A DNA stretch of 5,903 bases, from NCBI GenBank assembly GCA_021827805.1, contig JAKAUG010000032.1, positions 1 to 5,903 of the forward strand. Direction: 5' to 3'. The notes under the pieces are model-generated. The model saw nothing but the letters and a program-made list of their open reading frames with translations. It was not told the DNA's origin and ran no database searches. Within the stretch, counting starts at the first letter, position 1. Each line of letters begins with the position of its first letter. Made by a program: the position numbers and the translations under genes. Source of the stretch: Bacillota bacterium. Lineage in GTDB: Bacteria; Bacillota; Sulfobacillia; RBS10-35; JAJYVN01. Of the stretch, positions 1-5,623 are shown one piece after another.

Positions 1-139
1 GTGGTTCGTGACGCCGCCGCCCAGACCTCGTGCGTGCGGAACGCGCGGCCCAGGCGCTGAGGACGGGCCGGCCCGTCATGAGGTGGCCGGGGTACGAGCC
101 CCGACGGGCCCGCGGGTGCTGCGGGTGGCGGGGAGGTAA
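1..139 (+). other. Possible 3' end of an upstream gene, frame uncertain
   Basis: Two plus-strand frames are open from the left edge. One ends at a TGA at 58-60 after 19 codons and is followed at once by a 16-base palindrome. The other ends at a TAA at 137-139 after 45 codons and is followed at once by a GC-rich hairpin. Both have mostly G or C in third positions, so composition does not separate them. Neither short peptide resembles a family I know, and both are rich in Arg, Pro and Gly, as chance GC-rich reading frames are. A real gene end is plausible because terminator-like structures follow both stops, but it may equally be non-coding. Confidence 0.25.
62..77. repeat. 16-base perfect palindrome
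   Basis: The eight bases GACGGGCC at 62-69 are followed directly by their reverse complement at 70-77. As RNA this could fold into a 6-bp stem with a CCGG loop. It begins one base after the TGA at 58-60, so it may help end an upstream transcript. No T-tract follows. The same eight bases recur at 103-110. In such GC-rich DNA a structure of this size may be incidental. Confidence 0.4.
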
Positions 140-163
140 GCGGGCGGGCATTGCGCCGCCCGC
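140..163 (+). terminator. GC-rich hairpin ahead of the tRNA gene
   Basis: GCGGGCGG at 140-147 pairs perfectly with CCGCCCGC at 156-163 around an 8-base loop. It starts immediately after the TAA at 137-139, where a terminator for an upstream gene would lie. There is no run of T after the stem, so it may be a weak or Rho-assisted terminator. Its downstream arm overlaps the proposed -35 region of the tRNA promoter. Confidence 0.4.
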
Positions 164-180
164 CTAGCGTGTGGTACTGT
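151..180 (+). promoter_or_regulatory. Probable sigma-70-type promoter for tRNA-Val
   Basis: A -35-like TTGCGC at 151-156 is separated by 18 bases from a -10-like TACTGT at 175-180. A TG at 172-173, one base before the hexamer, makes this an extended -10. Transcription would start near 187, leaving a leader of about 25 bases before the mature tRNA at 213. The -35 match is weak, and the extended -10 and its position are the main support. Confidence 0.45.
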
Positions 181-212
181 TCGCGTGCTCTGTTGGTCCT
201 CTGCACCCGTGT

Positions 213-289
213 GGGCGGTTAGCTCAGTTGGCTAGAGCGCGTGATTGACGTTCACGAGGTCACAGGTTCAAGTCCTGTACCGCCCACCA
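213..289 (+). tRNA. tRNA-Val (anticodon GAC)
   Basis: A complete cloverleaf can be folded. Acceptor stem GGGCGGT (213-219) pairs with ACCGCCC (279-285), followed by discriminator A286 and an encoded CCA at 287-289. The D stem is GCTC/GAGC (222-225 with 235-238). The anticodon stem CGTGA/TCACG (240-244 with 252-256) encloses a 7-base loop whose anticodon, 247-249, is GAC, reading the valine codons GUC and GUU. The variable loop is 5 bases. The T stem ACAGG/CCTGT (262-266 with 274-278) encloses TTCAAGT. All stems are perfectly paired. It stands alone with its own promoter and terminator. The body resembles Bacillota tRNA-Val more than the enterobacterial form. Confidence 0.97.
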
Positions 290-320
290 TGAAAAGCCAA
301 CAGGCCCCAGGGGTCGCAGG

Positions 321-351
321 AACCGGGGAGTGCATGGCGTTCCCCGGTTTT
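321..351 (+). terminator. Intrinsic terminator of the tRNA transcript
   Basis: AACCGGGGA at 321-329 pairs perfectly with TCCCCGGTT at 341-349 around an 11-base loop. The stem runs into four T residues at 348-351, and a second run of five T follows a short way downstream. The 9-bp stem lies 32 bases after the tRNA CCA, as expected for the end of a single-tRNA transcript. Confidence 0.75.
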
Positions 352-1119
352 GCACTGTCTTCGCCCTTTTTGTGGCGGGGTCGAACACCGAGAACACACC
401 GTGCGAGGGCCGCACACCACCGGAGCACCCGGCGGAAGAGGGCGATCCCCGCCCACGGAGGGCCCCGCCCTCAGCGGCGGGACGCCGGGCACGTGGGACG
501 GCGGGGCGGCGCTGGCATCGACGAGACCCATGAGACTTTCACATGGTCCGGGGAAACGATCCTGCGATGGTCCTGCCCCACCGGGTCGCGGCCGCAAGGG
601 CCGGGTCAAGAACGGGCGACCAAGGCCCCAATAGGGGCCAGGGTGACCCAGGACATGAGCCGCGTCCTGAGCGCTGCAGTTCGCCATCACGTTTGCCTCC
701 TCGCCGCAGCGATCCGGCGGCCCTGCAGCGGCAGGTGCGGGTGGTACTCGGGACGGCGGTCATCCTCCGGTCGGAGCGCCAGGGGCGGGATCTTGGCCTT
801 TCGCCGACCGGGATCCGTGCGGCCCAGACGCTCGGGGACGGCCTGGACCGCATCGCGCACAGGCCATGGGCGACCCAACACCGGAACCGCGAGCTGGACC
901 GGGGCTTGGCTAGAGCACTCGCTCGACGCAGTACGTGGGAACCGCCCAAGAACCAATCGACACGCTTCGCCATCCTGCGCATTTGTGGGGTCTTCTGCCC
1001 AACGCCGTGGTCTGATTCCCGCCCGGTGTGCGGACCCACTCGTCATTCAGACCGAAGGATTCGGTGCAGATGCGGCGCTCCTCCATGACAGGCGAGAATT
1101 CAACGGTGTTGCGGCCCGC
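352..1119. other. Long stretch with no recognisable gene
   Basis: Several frames on both strands stay open here, but that is expected at this GC content, and none of the translations resembles a known family. They are Arg/Pro/Ser-rich. The most protein-like segment is plus-strand frame 3 from about 720 to 960, with high third-position GC and a helix-forming composition (for example RAAQTLGDGLDRI), but I cannot assign it. Small perfect hairpins occur at 458-472 (GAGGGC, CCC loop, GCCCTC) and 624-639 (GGCCCC, AATA loop, GGGGCC). It may be decayed DNA of the same mobile element whose transposase remnant follows. No convincing promoter was found. Confidence 0.5.
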
Positions 1120-1500
1120 CTTCGAATTGTCGACAGACAGGCTTGTCGAGACCCCTGTGCAGCCGCCGGAGATGCCCTTGCCGAGACGCAGCGCCGTCTG
1201 GCGGCGGCTCGGAAGACCGCACAGGGCACATTGGTGAACCGAGTCCTGGCGACAGGCGATGTGTTTGGGGTGGAGAAGGTGTCGTACCGGGCCTTCCAGC
1301 GCGCCTTTGGGCGCCCGGTCGGCCTCTGGGCGACGGGTCAAGAAGCGCAAGGGGTGCTTGCACCGCGCCCATTGGGGCCGGTGCTCCAAGCGGAGGCCAA
1401 GAGCCAGGATGCTGTACCAGGGCAGACCCGAGCCCGAGAGAGCCTGGCGGAGGCCACTGTGACGCACCCCAGAACCCCCCGGCTTTGGCCGTGGGGAGGT
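1120..1500 (+). pseudogene. tnpB: Degenerate TnpB-family transposase remnant
   Basis: In frame 1, about 1174-1326 reads LAETQRRLAAARK, then GTLVNRVLATGDV, VEKVSYRAFQ and RAFGRPVGL. This is the hallmark central block of IS605 OrfB/TnpB-type transposases, RNA-guided DNA nucleases of the IS200/IS605 and IS607 world. The Glu in VEKVSY is at the expected RuvC-II catalytic site. Just after it the homology breaks: a KKRK segment continues in frame 2 (near 1340-1352), indicating a frameshift. The CxxC zinc ribbon and the final RuvC Asp motif (usually RDLYSA-like) are missing. Frame 1 resumes near 1380-1500 with ESLAEA and PRTPRLWPWG, which I recall from the C-termini of this family. The N-terminal half is also not recognisable. 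It cannot encode an active nuclease. Exact edges are approximate. Confidence 0.7.
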
Positions 1501-1519
1501 TCAGGTCTGGGTTCGCTCG

Positions 1520-1542
1520 TTCCCACGCTCCCTGCGTGGGAA
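1520..1542 (+). repeat. 9-bp perfect hairpin after the transposase remnant
   Basis: TTCCCACGC at 1520-1528 pairs perfectly with GCGTGGGAA at 1534-1542 around a TCCCT loop. It lies about 20 bases after the recognisable C-terminal end of the TnpB remnant. IS200/IS605-type elements carry hairpins near their ends, and TnpB guide RNAs come from the 3' end of tnpB and the right end. This could be a relic of either. The lack of a T-tract argues against a simple terminator. The role is inference. Confidence 0.45.
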
Positions 1543-1608
1543 GATTGCCGCGGAGCTGCGGATCGCGGGGGCAGCCGCGGTTCACGGAGACGCGTGGGGG
1601 GCATCGTC

Positions 1609-3348
1609 GTGACCGCCTTGGCCCCGGTGTCGACGCTCGCGGGTGCCGTGCGGAGCTTCGAGCCGCATCTGCAGGACTCCGGCGAGATGGTGGATGTGGT
1701 GTTCGGCGAGCCCACCCAGTACGGCACAGCGTACCACGCCCTCTGCCAGGCGGTGCTGGCCGAGGTCGGTCCGGAGCCCGAGCGCGGTGCGCATGCGGAC
1801 CGCGCGGCGCGGGGGCTGGACGCGGCGCTGCGGCACGTGGAGGACCCCACTCTCCCGGCCACGCTGGCCACCTTCCGACGGGAGACGGGCGCGGTCAGCC
1901 GGGTCAACCACCGGGACTTCTTTTGGCCACCGATCCTCAAGACGTACGGCATCCTGCGCCGGCTGGGGCTCGCCTGTGCGCCGGATCTGGAGGGAAGGAT
2001 CCGCGCGGTGGATCCCGCGCGTTCCTTCCGCGCGCGCCCTCCGTCCAACTGGGCGATGGTCTGGCTCTCCGGGGAATGGCTGCGCATGCGGGCGGGCCTG
2101 GCGCCAACCACCCAGGAACAGTTCGATGCGTGGCTTGCGCCTTACTTTCAGGGGCCCGTCCTGCTGCCCCTCGGGCTGTATCAGGAACCGGGACTGCCCA
2201 ACTCGTACGACCTGTTCACGCGCTACCACATGGCGGATGTGCTGTGCCACGGGTACGAGGGGGCCTGGCGCACCGAGATGGAGCTCCTGCTGCAGACCGG
2301 ACTGAGGCGCAGCCTGGCAGTGCAACTCTCTGACGGCTCCCTGGCCTCGGCGCACCGCAGCACCGGCCAGACCTGGACGGTGGGCGCGGAGTGCGCCTAC
2401 TTCACGCTCGCCGGCAACTGGTTCCGCGGGCGCGATCCCGCCCTGGCCGAGCGCGCCCACGCGGCGGCCGCTCGCGCCTTTGCGTCGTTCCGGCGCTGGC
2501 AACGACCCGGTGGGGTGTACAGCCCGGTCGAAAACCTCCTGCCGCCAGTCTGGCGCGTGGGGTATGAGGGGTACACCGCCGACGGCCACTACGGGAACCT
2601 GGCCCTGGGGTTTCTGGCGGCGGCGATCGCGGAGGGCCTGGCGGTGCCCGACGGCGATCCGCCGGCGCGCGCGACGGCGAGGCACATCGAGGGCGCACCG
2701 ACCCAGCGCGCGCTCTGCCACCGGGGCCCGTACAGCGTGCAGCTCAACGGCCAGCCGGCGCCGCACTATGACGGCTTCGGGCTGGTGGACCTCACCTTCG
2801 GCCCGGGACGTCTGCTGCAGATCGCTTCCAGCATGCGCTATCTCGGGGCCCCTGACGCCTTCTACAACCCCGGTCTGGCTCTGCGCCCGGGACCCGGGCG
2901 CACCGAGTTGCGTCCCGTGTCCCAGGAACCCATGGACCTGCTCGGCCCGATCGAGCCTGGGCCGGGGCTCGCCAGCCTGAGGCTTGCGGCGCGGGTGCGC
3001 GAGGGGCCCGACCGCTACGCGCTGGCCGTGGACGTGGAACCGGACGGCGTGTGGGTCAAGGAGGACACCCCCGGTGTGGCTGGCCACAGGACCCTTCTTC
3101 TGCCGTATCCCCGGGATTGCGGCTCGGGGGCGACCACTGCGGTCGCAGTGCACCGCGAGGACGGGCGTGCCGTCGTGGAACTCGGCCTGGGCACGGAGCT
3201 GGTCCGCGTGCAGGTGGATGCAGAGGTCGAGAGCGTCCTGAACCTGCCATACGGCTTTGAGAATCGGCGCGGGCTCGGCGGCCTGCTCCGGCTGGACCTG
3301 GCCCGGATCTGCGAGGAGGTGCGCTGGCGGGCGGCCGTGGTGCGCTGA
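1609..3348 (+). CDS. Putative alpha/alpha-toroid carbohydrate-active protein (hydrolase- or lyase-like)
   Basis: The 579-residue product appears to have a mostly helical first part (about 1-345) and a beta-rich second part (about 370-579), the plan of heparinase II/III-like lyases and several (alpha/alpha)6 hydrolases. Conserved-looking clusters are EPTQYGTAYHAL (34-45), NHRDFFWPPIL (100-110), NWAMVWLSGEW (147-157), GLYQEPGLPNSYDLFTRYH (189-207), ASAHRSTGQTW (246-256) and YEGYTADGHYGN (319-330). Their Trp, Tyr, His, Asn and Glu residues suggest a sugar-binding cleft. His101, Tyr200, His207 and His249 are catalytic candidates by inference. No signal peptide is visible. The start is uncertain: GTG 1609 was chosen for a G-run 7 bases upstream, with GTG 1594, TTG 1618 and ATG 1687 as alternatives. 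ATG 1687 would remove residues that look native to the fold. It lies 63 bases before the GxGYxYP gene and is probably cotranscribed with it. The exact family is not identified. Confidence 0.8.
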   Translation: MTALAPVSTLAGAVRSFEPHLQDSGEMVDVVFGEPTQYGTAYHALCQAVLAEVGPEPERGAHADRAARGLDAALRHVEDPTLPATLATFRRETGAVSRVNHRDFFWPPILKTYGILRRLGLACAPDLEGRIRAVDPARSFRARPPSNWAMVWLSGEWLRMRAGLAPTTQEQFDAWLAPYFQGPVLLPLGLYQEPGLPNSYDLFTRYHMADVLCHGYEGAWRTEMELLLQTGLRRSLAVQLSDGSLASAHRSTGQTWTVGAECAYFTLAGNWFRGRDPALAERAHAAAARAFASFRRWQRPGGVYSPVENLLPPVWRVGYEGYTADGHYGNLALGFLAAAIAEGLAVPDGDPPARATARHIEGAPTQRALCHRGPYSVQLNGQPAPHYDGFGLVDLTFGPGRLLQIASSMRYLGAPDAFYNPGLALRPGPGRTELRPVSQEPMDLLGPIEPGPGLASLRLAARVREGPDRYALAVDVEPDGVWVKEDTPGVAGHRTLLLPYPRDCGSGATTAVAVHREDGRAVVELGLGTELVRVQVDAEVESVLNLPYGFENRRGLGGLLRLDLARICEEVRWRAAVVR

Positions 3349-3411
3349 GGCCCCCCCTCCCCGGCCGGCAGGCGGCAGGGATCGCCAACGCCGGTGAGAA
3401 CAGGCGGGGCC

Positions 3412-5448
3412 ATGCAGAAGGAGCAGTCGGTTCCGGCAGCCGCATTTGGTGGGCCCCTGCCCCGCAGGCGTCTCTTCTCCCACGCGATGCGCCTGGCCTC
3501 CGCCATGGCGCTGCCGCTCCTGTTCACGGAGGGATGTGGTCCACGGATGGTGCCTTCCCAACGCCTGCCAGAGCCCCCCCTGGTGCACTACCGCATGCCC
3601 TACGAGGACCAGGCGTTGACCCAGGGGCCGGGGTTGGAACGGGCGTATGACGAGGCGGCCCTGCTCTCCGCCCTGCAGGGGATCGTGAACCGCACGGCCC
3701 CTCGGCTGTACCTGCTGGGGATGCCGAGTTCCGTCTGGGGACTTCCCGGGCCCAGCGTTGCGGACATGGACGCCTTCTGGTGGGAGCGGATGGCGGCCCT
3801 GGGCTGGGAGGTCGCCAGGCAGACGGCGCACGTCGCGGCAAGCCTGTCCGAACTGCTGGAGATCTTTGGCCACCGCACACATGGCCTGGTGGTCTGGGAC
3901 CCGAAGGTGCCGGCCACGGCCAACGTCGCGGCGACCCTGGCCGGGGTCCTGGATCTGCTGCCCGTGGCCTATCGTCCCGCACCCGCGGGTCCAACGCAGG
4001 AATGGCAGCTCATCGGCGGGGGCGGGCCCTCACTCTATGCGGAGCTCATCGCCAAGGGCTGGAAGGCGGCCGTGCAACTGGTTCATCCCGACGGCAGTTC
4101 GCTCTTCACCGGCCAGGGCACCGTGCCGGGCACGGAGCTGTCCTCCAGTGGCAGCGCCAAGAACGACGCCTACCTCTGGGCCAAGGCGCACTACCTGGAC
4201 CGCGGCCTCTGCAGCGCGGACAGCATGGGCTATTTCGTCGACGCGTACTGGCTCCAGAACCCCGGCCCTGGCGGCAACTTCTGGGGGAACCTGCTGGCCA
4301 ACCATGACTACTTCGTGGCCAGGCGCGCGTTCTTCTTCGACCTGGATCCCTGGTCCGACGAAGCCCCCGTGGATGATCCCCATGCCCAGCCGGGCACGGA
4401 CGCCGCCACGCTGACGGCCATCCTGGCCAGCGCCAACCGGCTCACCAGGGGCAAGCATATGGTCAACATCGGGGGCTTCCCGCCCTGGCAGTTCAAGTAC
4501 AGCAACTCTCCATCCGCGGGCAGCCAGCACGACCCGGTCGCCACCGAATGGCGTTACGCGGAGATCGTTTCCGCGTATAACGCCTTCATGGAGGCCGACA
4601 CGTACATGGCCAACGGGTCGTTCACCCAGCACTTCCCGCTGAAGCAGCACTACCCGCAGCCCGGGCCTCCGGACGCGGCGGCGCTCAGGACCCGAGGTCT
4701 GATCCAGGCCGACGGCAGCGTGACGCCCGGCCGCTACTTTGCGTTCTATGTCGGGGACTGGGACAGCCCGTCCTGGTTGTGGCACCTGATGCCGACGTTC
4801 TGGAACGATCCCGACCGGGGGAGCGTCCCCCTGTCCTGGGCCTTCGATCCCAACCTCTCGCTGCGGGGCGGCCCGGCGATGGTTTGGACCCGCGAGACCG
4901 CCACGGCCAACGACAGCTTTGTCGCCGGCGACTCGGGCGCCGGCTACCTCAACCCCGGCGGCCTCCAGACGCCGCGCAGCTCCGGCCTGCCCTCGGGGGT
5001 GGCCCTGTGGGCGGCGCACTGCGCCCGCTTCTACCAGCAGTGGGACATCCGGGTGACCGGTTTCATCATCGAGGGCAATGCCCCCTCCATGGGGCCGAGT
5101 GGCATGAAGGCGTACAGCAGCTTCTCCCCGGGCGGGATCGTCGGCCAGAAGCTTCCGGCGGAGGAGGTCGTCGACGGCATGCCTGTCATGGCCATGGCCA
5201 CCGACCTGCCTCGTGATGCGACGCAGGCAGCCGACACGGTGCGGCACAACATGTTCCTGCCCCTGACCGACCTCGCGCAGTTCAAGGTGGCGCGCGCGGT
5301 CTGGCTCCCGCCGAGCTGGTACCGCGATGTTGTGCAGAAGATCCAGGCCACCGATGCCAGCGAGGGCCCGATCCACATCCTGGACCTGCCGACGCTGCTG
5401 GCCCTGATGGCGCAGGACCAAGCCCACGGCGGCGGACTCGGGGCCTGA
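3412..5448 (+). CDS. GxGYxYP-family putative glycoside hydrolase, probably exported
   Basis: The 678-residue product matches the GxGYxYP family (Pfam GxGYxYP N- and C-terminal domains), classed as putative glycoside hydrolases from domain associations. The N-terminal domain signature LQGIVNRTAPRLYLL is at 88-102. The C-terminal domain has NIGGFPPWQFKY (352-363), YVGDWDSPSW (446-455), PLSWAFDP (473-480), ETATANDSFVAGDSGAGY (495-512), and the name motif as GAGYLNP (509-515), with Asn for the second Tyr. Asp449, Asp451 and the Asp/Glu residues around 495-507 could be catalytic, by inference. Residues 18-42 (RRRLF, a hydrophobic stretch, then FTEGC) resemble a Tat-type signal ending in an atypical lipobox at Cys42. 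ATG 3412 was chosen because AGGCGGGG lies just upstream. GTG 3394 would add six residues and has no well-placed ribosome site. It is the second gene of a probable two-gene operon and is followed by a strong hairpin. Confidence 0.88.
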   Translation: MQKEQSVPAAAFGGPLPRRRLFSHAMRLASAMALPLLFTEGCGPRMVPSQRLPEPPLVHYRMPYEDQALTQGPGLERAYDEAALLSALQGIVNRTAPRLYLLGMPSSVWGLPGPSVADMDAFWWERMAALGWEVARQTAHVAASLSELLEIFGHRTHGLVVWDPKVPATANVAATLAGVLDLLPVAYRPAPAGPTQEWQLIGGGGPSLYAELIAKGWKAAVQLVHPDGSSLFTGQGTVPGTELSSSGSAKNDAYLWAKAHYLDRGLCSADSMGYFVDAYWLQNPGPGGNFWGNLLANHDYFVARRAFFFDLDPWSDEAPVDDPHAQPGTDAATLTAILASANRLTRGKHMVNIGGFPPWQFKYSNSPSAGSQHDPVATEWRYAEIVSAYNAFMEADTYMANGSFTQHFPLKQHYPQPGPPDAAALRTRGLIQADGSVTPGRYFAFYVGDWDSPSWLWHLMPTFWNDPDRGSVPLSWAFDPNLSLRGGPAMVWTRETATANDSFVAGDSGAGYLNPGGLQTPRSSGLPSGVALWAAHCARFYQQWDIRVTGFIIEGNAPSMGPSGMKAYSSFSPGGIVGQKLPAEEVVDGMPVMAMATDLPRDATQAADTVRHNMFLPLTDLAQFKVARAVWLPPSWYRDVVQKIQATDASEGPIHILDLPTLLALMAQDQAHGGGLGA

Positions 5449-5471
5449 TCCGCGCCGTCTCGGCATCCGTC

Positions 5472-5500
5472 CGGCACGCGGGGGCCCGCCCCGCGTGCCG
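5472..5500 (+). terminator. Strong hairpin terminator after the GxGYxYP gene
   Basis: CGGCACGCGGGG at 5472-5483 pairs perfectly with CCCCGCGTGCCG at 5489-5500 around a 5-base GCCCG loop. It starts 23 bases after the TGA. The 12-bp GC-rich stem is followed only by CTT, not a full T-tract, as is common in high-GC genomes. It probably ends the two-gene transcript and separates it from the next gene. Confidence 0.65.
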
Positions 5501-5507
5501 CTTCACA

Positions 5508-5537
5508 AGACCTTGAAAGTTTCGTCATGCTACCGTC
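5508..5537 (+). promoter_or_regulatory. Possible promoter region of the last gene
   Basis: A small AT-richer patch follows the hairpin. It contains a -35-like TTGAAA at 5513-5518 and an extended-10-like TGCTACCGT at 5528-5536. The spacing between them (12 bases) is too short for a standard housekeeping promoter, so they probably do not work as a pair. An alternative-sigma promoter cannot be excluded. A separate, better -10-like TATGAT lies at 5648-5653 but has no -35 partner and falls inside the proposed coding region. A promoter is expected here because the last gene follows a terminator. Confidence 0.2.
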
Positions 5538-5623
5538 ACCACCCTGGGGCAACATGGCACGTGCGCGGCGGGGCTGTGGCTGCCCTGGCCGAGCCCAGAC
5601 GACACAGGGCGGGAGTGTGGCGG

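Noticed and set aside
60..120. A possible second, degenerate tRNA, because GGTACGAGCCC resembles a T-arm.
   Set aside because: The T stem does not pair with a 7-base loop, no matching acceptor or D arm was found, and there is no CCA.
1127..1149. Repeated TTGTCGA heptamers 16 bases apart, with a TGTCGACA palindrome, as a possible operator.
   Set aside because: The copies lie inside the transposase remnant with no adjacent promoter, and repeats this short are expected by chance.
1143..2333. A 396-codon plus-strand frame 3 overlapping the transposase relic and the first large gene.
   Set aside because: It is Arg/Gly/Ala-rich with no motif, and it overlaps the better supported frame 1 protein for most of its length.
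241..3348. A single 1035-residue open frame running from inside the tRNA to the end of the hydrolase-like gene.
   Set aside because: Its nominal start lies in the tRNA anticodon stem, and the first 450 or so codons cross a terminator, unassignable DNA and a transposase relic. Only the part from about 1609 looks like one continuous protein.
1582..3882. A 766-codon minus-strand open frame opposite the two large genes.
   Set aside because: It is antisense to two genes with clear protein features, its translation is rich in Arg, Gly, Pro and Gln with no recognisable domain, and it spans the junction between them. This is typical of a shadow frame in GC-rich DNA.
4030..5466. A 478-codon minus-strand open frame opposite the GxGYxYP gene.
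   Set aside because: It lies opposite a well-supported family member, has no recognisable motifs, and runs into the terminator region. It is a shadow frame.
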